Assembly (NCBI GenBank): GCA_027001645.1
Contig: JALTMP010000316.1
Location: 1-38,884 of the forward strand
DNA from: Candidatus Heimdallarchaeota archaeon
Lineage (GTDB): Archaea > Asgardarchaeota > Heimdallarchaeia > Heimdallarchaeales > JAJRWK01
DNA length: 38,884 bases
Direction: 5' to 3'
Position numbers and translations under genes: made by a program. The notes beneath the pieces are model-generated. The model searched no databases and had not been told where the DNA came from. It was given only the letters and a program-made list of their open reading frames with translations. This document shows, piece after piece, positions 21,663-30,128 of the stretch. Every line of letters starts with the position of its first letter. Position 1 is the stretch's first letter.

Positions 21663-22565
21663 ATGAGTACCAAAAGAATGCGACACGAAATTCGCTTAGA
21701 AATTGAAGAAACAAAAAACAAGTTAAGAGAACTAGAAGAAAAGCTCAAAACCCACGGCAAAACACCAGAATTAATTGAAGAGAAGGAAAAGCAAGAAGCA
21801 TACTTGGAGAGACTAAATGAAGAATACCACAATCTCTCAGTCAAGAAGGAATCCGAAGTAAGAGTCATTTCTTTTGGATCTGAAAACCAACAAGGCAAGG
21901 CAGGAATTGTTCGTCTAATCCTAGAATTCCTAGCTGCTCTTTCAGTCACAATATGGCTATTCAGCTGGATTTTTGCTGCTCAAACAAGCGTAGACGCAAT
22001 CGATTTCTTGTGGAACTACGTAACGCTGAACAACTATCAAGTATCATCCGTGTCAACCTGGTCAAACAATCTCGAAACACTGGAGTTTAAGATGCTAGTT
22101 TTAAATATTGTAGCTACAGTGCTTCTTCTTTTGATGGGCATATTGTTTGTCTTAGACCGAGAGCCCTTCAAGGCATTGGAGATGTTTGTCTCGGTTGCAA
22201 TCCTTGTACCTTTCTCTGCCCTTCCTTATTTATTCGAAGGAGAAACAGCACTGGGAATCATTGAACGCCATGGACTGGTAATCTTTTCATTTGCAATGGC
22301 CGTCGGGGTAATCATTCTTTTTGACACCTTCGCAATCCCTAAAGAGAAAAGGTTGACCACTGGTAAGTTCCCCAAAGTGTTAGGTCTCATCAGTGGATTT
22401 TCGATTATTGGATCATATAGCTTCGTTGCGCTTTTGTCGTTTATAGATTCTGAAACCTTGCTTCAGGATTTCCTCAATTATTCTTGGGCCATCATTTCAG
22501 CAACCATTGTTGGTATATTCTTTGAGTTCATAAGAATAATTCTTGATCAGCGTAGTTCCCTCTAG
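21663..22565 (+). CDS. Coiled-coil multi-pass membrane protein, partner of the HerA-like ATPase
   Basis: A 300-residue protein. Residues 1-65 are a charged coiled coil (RHEIRLEIEETKNKLRELEEKL). After about residue 75 there are roughly six or seven hydrophobic segments, including IVRLILEFLAALSVTIWLFSWIF, LVLNIVATVLLLLMGILFVL, LVIFSFAMAVGVIILF and SFVALLSFI. No transporter or enzyme signature is recognised. It follows the ATPase gene by 14 bases with AGAGGAGTGGAG before the ATG, so co-expression is near certain. It could anchor the ATPase or form the membrane part of a DNA or protein translocation device. The function is unknown. Confidence 0.8.
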   Translation: MSTKRMRHEIRLEIEETKNKLRELEEKLKTHGKTPELIEEKEKQEAYLERLNEEYHNLSVKKESEVRVISFGSENQQGKAGIVRLILEFLAALSVTIWLFSWIFAAQTSVDAIDFLWNYVTLNNYQVSSVSTWSNNLETLEFKMLVLNIVATVLLLLMGILFVLDREPFKALEMFVSVAILVPFSALPYLFEGETALGIIERHGLVIFSFAMAVGVIILFDTFAIPKEKRLTTGKFPKVLGLISGFSIIGSYSFVALLSFIDSETLLQDFLNYSWAIISATIVGIFFEFIRIILDQRSSL

Positions 22566-22705
22566 AACCACTTTTCACAAGATCTCGCGTTTCCCTTCCC
22601 TCTATCAAAATTGCCATTTGGAGTTAAGAGTATTAGTGGGCCTGAAAATGTATCGGACTTAAACCAACTAGCTGTTTCGAGAATGAGACCCTCAACAGCC
22701 ATTTT

Positions 22706-23056
22706 CTAATGATCCTTCTGAGAGTTGTCTTTTCTCTTCAGATTAGTTAGGATTTCCACCATCTTTGTGGCGTAATGTTGCAATGAGTCCTTGCCCTTCT
22801 CTGTGATATGAATTATAGTGGTGGGCTTTGCATTTACAAATCGCTTTTCAATCTCAATTAGTCCGTGTAGTTCTAATCTTTTCAAATGAGACGATAGGTT
22901 TCCAGAGGTTACCCCTAAGACGTCCTTTAGAGTGTTGAACTTGGCTTTTTCGTGCTGAAAAAGAAAGGATAAAATAGCTAGGCGTGCAGGAACATGAATT
23001 ACATCATCAATTTCACGAAAATCGCCCCATGGTGATGACTGCGGATTCACTGACAC
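22706..23056 (-). CDS. Winged-helix transcription regulator
   Basis: A 116-residue ArsR/MarR-like regulator of the HTH_34 type: RLAILSFLFQHEKAKFNTLKDVLGVTSGNLSSHLKRLELHGLIEIEK is a classic winged helix with the recognition helix in GNLSSHLKRLE, followed by the wing (KPTTIIHITEKGKDSL). The start is GTG (CAC at 23054-23056). It lies 46 bases downstream of the membrane protein on the same strand. The adjacent divergent ABC exporter and a palindrome in the shared promoter region suggest that this protein controls both. Confidence 0.87.
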   Translation of the reverse strand: MSVNPQSSPWGDFREIDDVIHVPARLAILSFLFQHEKAKFNTLKDVLGVTSGNLSSHLKRLELHGLIEIEKRFVNAKPTTIIHITEKGKDSLQHYATKMVEILTNLKRKDNSQKDH

Positions 23057-23102
23057 ACCCCAATTTGCCGACTAAGAATATTCACCAATGGTATGTAAGT
23101 GT

Positions 23103-23768
23103 TCAGCCATCCACGAGGAGATCCAGATCCACGTTTTCGATTCGCCTCTGTATTCTCAAAGCTACGAAGCCCATTGAAACTCCAACAAGAAGACCAAACA
23201 CTAATCCATGGTAAAGCGCTAGCTCTTTACCTCCTAGAAACACCAATCCAACATTAACTAAGGTGCTCAAGAAGGATGCAAAACTCGGGAGATACTTTAA
23301 AGGAGTTGGCAAGAAATAATACGCTTTTTCATGATATTGGTTCTTCCGAGCAGACGTGACAAAGAGAAAGCCGATAATAAGCCCTACAGCCGGCATTATG
23401 AGATAAAACAAAGATAAAACTATTAGAATGGTTATTGAAGCCCAGAGACCAAGCATCCAGAATGCCACAGAAAAGGAGCTATTTCTAGAACGATAGGATG
23501 GTGAAAGTGAAATACTCTTTCCCAAGAACCAATCAATGACTACTCCCATTATAGTAACTACAAGCCAAGGCAATCCGTTAGGACTATTAATACCAAGCAA
23601 CAGAGAAATAGTGTAGTCCAATAGGCCAGCAAAGAGTAGTAGCAAGCCCCAGATAAGCAAGCTTGTTGCTTCAAACTGGTATGATCTGAGAACATCATAA
23701 ACTTTGAACCTTCGAAAATATTGGAGAAGTTCCTCAAAATTGTTAGGATCTTCAAAAATTTCTGCCAC
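23103..23768 (-). CDS. Multi-pass membrane protein of the regulator operon
   Basis: A 221-residue protein with about five or six hydrophobic segments (SLLIWGLLLLFAGLLDYTISLLLG, LPWLVVTIMGVVIDWFLG, ASITILIVLSLFYLIMPAVGLIIGFLFV, LVNVGLVFLGG, LYHGLVFGLLVGVSMGFVAL). The N-terminal 35 residues are charged and cytosolic-looking. No known family signature is evident. It is the first gene of the minus-strand operon, is followed by the winged-helix regulator, and is divergent from the ABC exporter. Membrane protein plus winged-helix pairs next to ABC-2 exporters are common, so this may be a sensor or an auxiliary component. Confidence 0.8.
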   Translation of the reverse strand: MAEIFEDPNNFEELLQYFRRFKVYDVLRSYQFEATSLLIWGLLLLFAGLLDYTISLLLGINSPNGLPWLVVTIMGVVIDWFLGKSISLSPSYRSRNSSFSVAFWMLGLWASITILIVLSLFYLIMPAVGLIIGFLFVTSARKNQYHEKAYYFLPTPLKYLPSFASFLSTLVNVGLVFLGGKELALYHGLVFGLLVGVSMGFVALRIQRRIENVDLDLLVDG

Positions 23769-23810
23769 GGGATAAGTACACTGGTCTAGTAAAAAAATAA
23801 TGCATTAACT

Positions 23811-23845
23811 TTGTGGGACAGAGTGATTTGTAGGGACAACAAATC
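23811..23845. promoter_or_regulatory. Candidate operator: palindrome and direct repeats
   Basis: GATTTGT-AGGGACA-ACAAATC (23825-23845) is a perfect 7-7-7 inverted repeat. TTGTGGGACA (23811-23820) and TTGTAGGGACA (about 23828-23838) form a direct repeat. It lies between the divergent membrane protein/regulator operon and the ABC exporter, as expected for the winged-helix regulator's site. Inference from position and symmetry only. Confidence 0.45.
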
Positions 23846-23898
23846 TGTTTCAAAGAAAAAAACATTTCTTATGTAACTCATTGTTCCAATTCTTCCTA

Positions 23899-24852
23899 AT
23901 GAATTACATAGTGTCACTTGACGACGTGCACAAATTCTATTCAAACGGCGTCCACGCAGTTAAAGGATTGTCACTAAAAGTAGAAGAAGGCGAAGTGCTA
24001 GGATTGCTCGGCCCAAACGGTGCTGGAAAAACAACTACCATGAATCTAATGATTGGTCTTCTTAAGCCATCAAAGGGAAACATTGCTATTTTTGGGAGAT
24101 CTCTCGAGTCAAGGACGAAGAAAATTCAACAAAGAATAGGAGTCGCACCTCAAGAATTCTCCTTTTATTCGCATCTTACGGTTTATGAAAATGCAAAATT
24201 ATTTGCAACTCTGTATAATGTCCGTAATGCTGAGCGAATAATTAATGATCTATTCAATCTTTTTGAATTAGAAGAAATCCGAAACCAGAGATCAGACCAG
24301 CTATCGGGAGGACAAAAGAGGAGACTCAATCTTACCCTTGCTCTACTACATGATCCTGATCTACTTATTCTTGACGAACCCGCTGCAGGAATGGATCCTC
24401 AAAGTAGAGCCGTTCTTTGGTCAAGTGTCAAATTCTTGGCAGACAGTGAGAACAAAACAATTATTCTAGCTACCCATCTCATGGAAGTGGCCGATCGGCT
24501 TAGCGATCGGATCGCAATCATAGATCATGGAAAACTGCTAGTAATTGATACTCCCAGAAAACTAAAGTCAAAATACGGCACAGGAGAAATAATTAATATT
24601 CGTCTCATCCCCGATTTGGCTTCAGAAGATGTTTCTTTGTTAAAATCAAGAATTGAGAAGATTCTGCCCAGAGTTGAGGGATCAGATCATTCATTTCAGA
24701 TTCACACAGATAACTCGATTGAAGATCTTTCGAAACTTCTCGGATTGCTTAAGCAATTGGATATTCGACATCAGCTCTTAGACATTTCAGTTCGTTCTGA
24801 AACGCTAGAAGATGTGTTCATTAAGCTAACAGGGAGGACACTTAGAGAGTAG
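23899..24852 (+). CDS. ABC exporter ATP-binding protein
   Basis: ATPase of an ABC-2 type exporter. GPNGAGKTTTMN is the Walker A (about residues 38-46). The Q loop is in GVAPQEFSFYSHLTVYENA, the signature is LSGGQKRRLNL, and the Walker B is LLILDEPAAGMDP, with the H loop at ATHLMEVADRL. A regulatory C-terminal stretch of about 100 residues follows, as in drug or daunorubicin-type exporters. The ORF track begins at a TTG (23881); the ATG at 23899, giving MNYIVSLDDVHKFY, is the better start. The permease gene follows closely. The substrate is unknown. Confidence 0.93.
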   Translation: MNYIVSLDDVHKFYSNGVHAVKGLSLKVEEGEVLGLLGPNGAGKTTTMNLMIGLLKPSKGNIAIFGRSLESRTKKIQQRIGVAPQEFSFYSHLTVYENAKLFATLYNVRNAERIINDLFNLFELEEIRNQRSDQLSGGQKRRLNLTLALLHDPDLLILDEPAAGMDPQSRAVLWSSVKFLADSENKTIILATHLMEVADRLSDRIAIIDHGKLLVIDTPRKLKSKYGTGEIINIRLIPDLASEDVSLLKSRIEKILPRVEGSDHSFQIHTDNSIEDLSKLLGLLKQLDIRHQLLDISVRSETLEDVFIKLTGRTLRE

Positions 24853-24870
24853 GAACCAGAGGTGAGAAAA

Positions 24871-26166
24871 ATGCAACAGAAGATGCTTTACTCTTTAACG
24901 GTCAGTTTTCTCAAGTCTTTTTACAGAAACCGGGTTGCCTTCTTTTTCCTCCTTATTTTTCCACTAATCTTTGTGGGAGTATTTGGAATTGCTTTCCAAG
25001 TTAGTGATCCGCTTAACTCACCAATTGACATTGGTATTGTCAATAATGATCAAGGAATTCCTGAAGGGATAATCACCTTGAATCCTTTTACAGAAGAGAT
25101 CGTCTCAAATGGCAACTTCTCAAAAGACTTCATTTCAATCTTAGAAAATGCAACTTATCCAAACAATAGGACAAAACTATTCAATGCAAAAGTCTACGAT
25201 CTTGCTGATCTTGAAAAGGCAAAATCAGACCTTGAGAATAGAGTCATTTTGGCTTTGCTAATAATCCCACAAGATTTTTCTCTTGGCTTTCTCGCTGCGA
25301 TCAGAAGCATTTTTGCAGACGACCCGATTCTTCAAAACATAACACAAAATTGGGCAAAATATCCAGAAAGCACTTATTCAACTTACTTGCGGATTCAAGG
25401 TGATCAATCATTGCAACAATTTTCGATTGCAAATACTGCTCTAAGACGAATAACTGAAGAGTTCTTTTCTCTGGGATCGTCGAAAATCATTGGTGTAACC
25501 ATCATAACTGATAGTAACTTACAAACTGAAGGCTCCACAGTTTTTGATTTTATTTTTCCGGGGTTGGTAATATTTGGGATTCTACAGACTTTATCTGCCA
25601 TAACGACACTCGCCATAGCAGACGTTGAAAGTGGACTTCTCAGAAGAATCAAGATTACTCAAGCGAGTGGAACGACTTACGTGGCTTCCATGATTCTTAG
25701 CCAATTGATTCTATCTCTTATTCAGTTACCCATAATGTTCTTGACTGGAATCTTTTTCGGCTTTCCAGCAAATTCAAGAATGTGGTACGGTTTGGTCGTT
25801 GCCATTCTATTGATGTTTGGAATAACAGGTATTGGCTTCATTCTCGCCGGATTTGCCGAAAACTCTGATGCGGCTGTTGGCTTGGCAAATATAATTAGTG
25901 TTCCAATGGCATTTCTTGCGGGATCGTTCTTCATCGTCCCCAATCCTGAATTGAAATGGACAGCGAGAATAATGGGCGGGCACTCATTACGGGTGCTGGA
26001 TTTCCTCCCCGCTACTCCTGCTGTCAGGCTAATGAGAACAACTCTGCTGGGTACACAGTCACTTCGAAACTCTTGGTTTGACTTTGTGCTTTTAGCTACA
26101 CTTTCAGCAACTTATCTAGTTATTGGCTTGCTCACCTATTCACGGCGACATTTCCAATCGAAATGA
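24871..26166 (+). CDS. ABC-2 type permease
   Basis: Membrane partner of the preceding ATPase. One N-terminal TM (FFFLLIFPLIFVGVFGIAF), a large extracytoplasmic domain of about 190 residues, then five TMs near 225-430 with the ABC-2 pattern (FPGLVIFGILQTLSAI, GLLRRIKITQASGTTYVASMILSQL, the cytoplasmic coupling region, and GFAENSDAAVGLANIISVPMAFLAGSFF). The ATG at 24871 is preferred over the upstream GTG used by the ORF track, because GAGGTGA (24859-24865) is spaced five bases from it. No substrate-specific feature is visible; export of a lipid, drug or peptide are all possible. Confidence 0.92.
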   Translation: MQQKMLYSLTVSFLKSFYRNRVAFFFLLIFPLIFVGVFGIAFQVSDPLNSPIDIGIVNNDQGIPEGIITLNPFTEEIVSNGNFSKDFISILENATYPNNRTKLFNAKVYDLADLEKAKSDLENRVILALLIIPQDFSLGFLAAIRSIFADDPILQNITQNWAKYPESTYSTYLRIQGDQSLQQFSIANTALRRITEEFFSLGSSKIIGVTIITDSNLQTEGSTVFDFIFPGLVIFGILQTLSAITTLAIADVESGLLRRIKITQASGTTYVASMILSQLILSLIQLPIMFLTGIFFGFPANSRMWYGLVVAILLMFGITGIGFILAGFAENSDAAVGLANIISVPMAFLAGSFFIVPNPELKWTARIMGGHSLRVLDFLPATPAVRLMRTTLLGTQSLRNSWFDFVLLATLSATYLVIGLLTYSRRHFQSK

Positions 26167-26195
26167 ATAAACGTCGTTGTCCACAAGCAGAAACT

Positions 26196-26690
26196 CTAGC
26201 TGAACGAATCTTCGACCAGCGATAATTTCATCAGAGCAGCATCTTCTCCATCTAAATAATATCTTTTGAGAATTTCAGCATCATGAAATCCAAGTTTGAA
26301 ATAGAGAGATCGAGCAACAGCATTGGACACCCTGACCTCTAATATGACTTCTTCCATTTTTTCTTCCCTTAGCTTCTCAATGACTTTTTGCATCATTTGG
26401 GATCCGATACCCCTTCCTCGGTATTCTGGCAAAACTGCAACGCTAATGACATGTCCTCGTTTTCCCGAAAAAGGAACAAAGCCTTTGGTCATTCGTTCAA
26501 TTCTGGTAAGAACATATCCCACTACTTTATTGTCAACTTCTGCAACAACAGAGACGTCTTTGTACTTCTGAATGATACTGATGAAATACTGAAGAGAATA
26601 GTTTTCAGGCAAACAAACTCGATTAATATGAACTATTTGGTGAACATCCTCCATCGATGGTTTTCTTATCAAGACTTCGGAAATTTCCAT
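26196..26690 (-). CDS. rimI: Protein N-terminal acetyltransferase, RimI/Ard1-like
   Basis: A 164-residue GNAT enzyme that probably acetylates protein N-termini. The acetyl-CoA loop is SVAVLPEYRGRGIGSQMM (R/Q-x-x-G-x-G/A). LEVRVSNAVARSLYFKLGFHDAEILKRYYLDGEDAALMKL is the classic archaeal RimI/NAA10 C-terminal signature, including the YY.DGEDA motif. The ATG is read from CAT at 26688-26690; the divergent start of the next gene on the plus strand would overlap this one if the ORF-track start were used, so a later start is preferred there. Confidence 0.92.
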   Translation of the reverse strand: MEISEVLIRKPSMEDVHQIVHINRVCLPENYSLQYFISIIQKYKDVSVVAEVDNKVVGYVLTRIERMTKGFVPFSGKRGHVISVAVLPEYRGRGIGSQMMQKVIEKLREEKMEEVILEVRVSNAVARSLYFKLGFHDAEILKRYYLDGEDAALMKLSLVEDSFS

Positions 26691-26751
26691 GCTCCTCGTA
26701 TTGTCTGAGTGTCAATCCTTATTATTCTTTTCAGTTGAGATCAGATTGTTT

Positions 26752-28059
26752 ATGAGCGAGAGCAATAAACATGAAGACTTGATTTGTTGGAACTGCTACG
26801 AAAAAACTCCTCCCCCAAAGTGTGTTCATTGTGGAGCGGAAATTCAAGAAATTGGAAAGGACGCTCTCGCCCAAGGAGCTGGAGGCACCACTCAAGAAGA
26901 ATTCGAAAATCGGGTTAAGACACTAAACTTGTCATTTCCTGCAACACAGACAACAAGGCGAATAACAATAAACGTAGGGTTTGTACGTGAAGTCATTGAA
27001 AAATTCTTCCCCGTCGAAGCAATGATCATCACAACCGAGATTGGATTTAGAGTCCCTCTAGACGGAGAAGTACTCGGCTCATTTAATGCACGATTCAATG
27101 CACTTCAAGAAGAGCTTTCCAAAATAAGCCCAACAATTGTCCCAGCGGCTAGAAGAGATCCCTTTGTTAAAGAAAAGATTGTTATTTTTCTAAAACAGAT
27201 CCCCGCAAACACAACACCCCGCTGGTTTCACATGATTACTGCATTCTTTCTTACGATTGCAGGAATGATTGCCGGATATTCGTGGCTCTTCTTGACTCAG
27301 GATGGGAGTACAAAAATCACTAGCGAAGCAATTTGGGACAATCTTGGGGCTATGCTAATCATTGCCGTGCTGCATTTGTTTGGTTATCTATTCGGACTGT
27401 GGCTCGTATTCAAATTAGGAAATACAAAGAAGAGCCTTGGTGAAAAATCCTTTATCGTTCTTCCCTCTATTCCGCATTATCCCGTTGGTATCTTTGCCTT
27501 TCTTGTTGAATACAGAAGTCCACCAAAGAATCGAGAACAAGCAATGAAAGATGCTCTCTATTTGTTCATTGCATGGTTTATTATCGGAGTTCTTTATTTC
27601 TTGCTCGGCATTCTGCTCAGTTCCATACTTCCCAAGGGCCTGACTAAACCGATTGCAAACCAAGAAAGTACTCTATTTCCCACACAAGTGAGAATTGTTC
27701 AAAGAACACTCGCATCTACTCTTGGTGTGGAAGGTGTAAATCCAATCGAACTTGCTGGTCTCATATTCTTACTGTTTGCAATCTTCCAAGCGCTTCCAGT
27801 CGGTACAATGCTGGGTGGAAACATTGCTAGAGCATTATTCGGTCGATATGAATATCTTGCACTGGTTCTCGCAACAATTACAATGTTGCTCTATATCGAC
27901 TATGTTTTTGGAATCATTCTCGCCCTGATGCATCTATTAACAAAGACAATGATTCCTTTAGACACCATCTCTGCGCCTAGCAGAAAATGGATTACCATTG
28001 GCTCACTAGTGCTCTTAGTTTCCATGGGTTTTCTAGCAACACAACTATTCCTTATCTGA
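26752..28059 (+). CDS. S2P (M50)-like membrane pseudoprotease with zinc ribbon
   Basis: A zinc ribbon (CWNC ... CVHCG, about residues 10-28) is followed by a soluble region and about seven TM helices. The C-terminal part has the S2P/EGY-like order: the LHLFGYLFGLW helix, PHYPVGIFAFLVEYRSPPKNREQAMKDALYLFIAWFIIG (equivalent to G-x-F-G-A ... R-x-P ... D-x-x-x-A-G-P-x-A-G), and FQALPVGTMLGGNIARALFG (the equivalent of N-L-L-P-V-G-Q-L-D-G-G). The catalytic HExxH is H208-L-F-G-Y212 and the LDG Asp is L354, so the catalytic Glu and two of three zinc ligands are gone. It is probably an inactive, iRhom-like chaperone or regulator. The start ATG 26752 gives 435 residues; the ORF-track start at 26689 overlaps rimI. 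Confidence 0.75.
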   Translation: MSESNKHEDLICWNCYEKTPPPKCVHCGAEIQEIGKDALAQGAGGTTQEEFENRVKTLNLSFPATQTTRRITINVGFVREVIEKFFPVEAMIITTEIGFRVPLDGEVLGSFNARFNALQEELSKISPTIVPAARRDPFVKEKIVIFLKQIPANTTPRWFHMITAFFLTIAGMIAGYSWLFLTQDGSTKITSEAIWDNLGAMLIIAVLHLFGYLFGLWLVFKLGNTKKSLGEKSFIVLPSIPHYPVGIFAFLVEYRSPPKNREQAMKDALYLFIAWFIIGVLYFLLGILLSSILPKGLTKPIANQESTLFPTQVRIVQRTLASTLGVEGVNPIELAGLIFLLFAIFQALPVGTMLGGNIARALFGRYEYLALVLATITMLLYIDYVFGIILALMHLLTKTMIPLDTISAPSRKWITIGSLVLLVSMGFLATQLFLI

Positions 28060-28107
28060 GAGTAATGAAAAGGAAACTTTTTTCACTTCCTCAGTTACGA
28101 TCTACTT

Positions 28108-29223
28108 GTGAGTTTGGAGAAATCCAGTTCAGTCAAGAACAATTTGTTAAACAAAAGGAATGCTGGCTATGTTGCAATGGGGATTGTGGTGTTATTCACC
28201 ATTTATTCCTTCACCGTGGGGCCATATTCACTAGTTGTCATTGTGAATGAGGATCTAAACTCGATGTATCCCGGCTATTTCCAAGGAGATATTTTCATCA
28301 TAAAAGAGAAACCGGCATCTGAAATTAAAATTGGAGATGTAATCGTTTACCGAAATCAAATCTCAAATGCGCCATTAATTATTCATCGTGTTATTGAAAT
28401 AGTTGAATTATCGATAAATGGTGAAACACGGTTATTTTTCAGAGTCAAAGGAGACAATCCCATTGAGAATTCGGTTCCTGACAACACTGTTCTCGGAGGA
28501 GGCCTCATATCCTATGATTCAATCGTTGGAGTTGTGATATCAAGACTCCCTTGGCTGGGAGAGATCAGCCTAATTCGATCCGATTCCACTCAAAACACTG
28601 CAATGGTCTATATTTCCACAATACTGGGATTCTTGGCGCTAATGTTTTGGCCTGAATCGAAGCCCGAACCCGTCGATGAAGAGTCTGATGCAGACAGACC
28701 ATCTCCGTCCGCAGAGCATAGACACTCTTCCCCGTTAAAGTCCAAAACTTCGTGGAAAGAATTGATTACCAAGAATAGAAAATTCCAAGTGGTGGCATTT
28801 GTTCTTATTATCGCCCTTCTTCTGAGTTTACTTCTAGGCGCTTGGGCTGTAGGATTTTTCGGCTTTACCACTTCAGGAGAACTTCGCTCAGTAGAGATCG
28901 GAGTTCAAACAAATCTCAAATCTCAAGTCGAAACACTTAGCATTAATCGGCTGTATTTCCAAGTCTCGGTTTCCTTTTCTTTCTCAGGAGCACCAGCAAA
29001 GCCATACATTGAAGTTAGAATTCTTTCTGCTCAAGACAACGTTCTTCATACTATGAAGTGGACGCTTCTGCGCCCTATCAAAGGTACTCTCACAACAGGG
29101 ATTGGAATCTCGCTTAGCCCAGATATTGTGGGTCAAGTGGCAAAGGTACAAGTCCTTTTGTTCGTGAATTCCCCATTTGGATTGCGCATTGTTGATCAAA
29201 GCACAATTTCTTTTCTCGCATAA
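28108..29223 (+). CDS. Signal peptidase I (SEC11-type) with C-terminal membrane and beta domain
   Basis: An archaeal/eukaryotic-type signal peptidase that removes signal peptides from secreted proteins. The catalytic S52 is in LNSMYPGYFQGD, the His in place of the bacterial Lys is H93 (IIHRVIEIVE), and the Asp is D116 (VKGDNP). TM1 lies at about 20-40. Beyond the usual length (about 180 residues) there is a linker, a second TM (VVAFVLIIALLLSLLLGAWAVGFFGF at about 230-255) and a beta-rich C-terminal domain of about 110 residues. The start is GTG, with no ATG early in the frame. It is 48 bases after the pseudoprotease stop and upstream of the pilin-like gene, so it may process both neighbours. 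Confidence 0.88.
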   Translation: MSLEKSSSVKNNLLNKRNAGYVAMGIVVLFTIYSFTVGPYSLVVIVNEDLNSMYPGYFQGDIFIIKEKPASEIKIGDVIVYRNQISNAPLIIHRVIEIVELSINGETRLFFRVKGDNPIENSVPDNTVLGGGLISYDSIVGVVISRLPWLGEISLIRSDSTQNTAMVYISTILGFLALMFWPESKPEPVDEESDADRPSPSAEHRHSSPLKSKTSWKELITKNRKFQVVAFVLIIALLLSLLLGAWAVGFFGFTTSGELRSVEIGVQTNLKSQVETLSINRLYFQVSVSFSFSGAPAKPYIEVRILSAQDNVLHTMKWTLLRPIKGTLTTGIGISLSPDIVGQVAKVQVLLFVNSPFGLRIVDQSTISFLA

Positions 29224-29345
29224 TTTAAACCCATCTTAGAAAAGTTCTTACTTTTTGGTCGTCAAAATTGACTTCGCTGTCACGGGCTCATTCCTAAAAA
29301 AACGAGGTTTTTCGGGGCTGTGTTTGAAAGGGCTGGAATGAATAT

Positions 29346-29420
29346 CTATAAAGCTTATATTTTGGTGCCGTTAATCTTAACATGACTTTTCCTTAAGAGG
29401 AAGGAGAAGGTGAAGGAACC
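29346..29420 (+). promoter_or_regulatory. Promoter and ribosome site of the pilin-like gene
   Basis: CTATAAAGCTTATATTTTGG (29346-29365) is a candidate TATA box. AAGGAGAAGGTGAAGG lies just before the ATG and includes GGTGA about nine bases from it. A small hairpin TTCCT-TAAG-AGGAA precedes the ribosome site. This is one of the strongest translation signals in the window and suggests high expression. Confidence 0.5.
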
Positions 29421-30008
29421 ATGTTTAAATTAATGAAATCATTAGATAGAAAAGGAGTTTCTCCAGTTGTTGCTACTGTTCTACTTATCGCTTTAACAGT
29501 GGCTGCTGGAGCAGTGATCTGGGTTGTTGTTAATAATTATTTAAGCAATACCACTGGCACTGCAACTGTTACTGCCTCTTGGACGAATGGCGTTATCCAA
29601 CAAGATAGCGACAGCCATAACAATATCATCCAGCTTGACTTCACAATCACAGTAGACGGAGCAGATTCGGTAATCATAGAAAACATCTATCTCAAGAACA
29701 CTGCAAACAACTGGTACTACAGAGCCGCAAACCGCAATTTTGGTGGAACGGATTATTGGAATTCCTATCCCACCAATACTTTTTCGTCATATTCAGAGAG
29801 CACTCGCACAGTTCAAGGTTCAAGAACCTATAACGATCTAGATTTCGCCTACACAGGTGGCTCAGCAACAAATAATTTCGCACACACCAGTCTAAATCTT
29901 GACGGCAACACCATCTACACCTGGGAAGTATGGATTGAATGGAGACTCCCTGGTGAGAGTGGATCCACCCTAGTAAAGGTCGGTACTCTCAGCACACCCT
30001 TTGCCTAA
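29421..30008 (+). CDS. Archaeal type IV pilin-like protein
   Basis: A 195-residue protein with a class III signal: a short Lys/Arg-rich lead (MFKLMKSLDRKG) followed by VSPVVATVLLIALTVAAGAVIWVVV, the hydrophobic assembly helix of archaeal pilins and archaellins (Pilin_N/DUF1628 type). The mature part is Ser/Thr/Asn-rich, with few charged residues and several N-x-S/T sites (for example NNTT-like and N-x-T stretches), as in surface-exposed glycoproteins. Processing by a prepilin peptidase is predicted, not by the upstream signal peptidase I. No pilus ATPase or platform protein is adjacent. It is probably an adhesion pilin or surface filament subunit. Confidence 0.85.
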   Translation: MFKLMKSLDRKGVSPVVATVLLIALTVAAGAVIWVVVNNYLSNTTGTATVTASWTNGVIQQDSDSHNNIIQLDFTITVDGADSVIIENIYLKNTANNWYYRAANRNFGGTDYWNSYPTNTFSSYSESTRTVQGSRTYNDLDFAYTGGSATNNFAHTSLNLDGNTIYTWEVWIEWRLPGESGSTLVKVGTLSTPFA

Positions 30009-30128
30009 TTCATGAGACACAGTCTATTTTAACCCCCAATTCTCCTCCTTCTTTTGAGTGTTCGTAATTCTTTTAGAGGAACTCTTTTGCAACTTGCTTT
30101 TCTTTATTCTAGTGTCTTCAGCAAAAAG

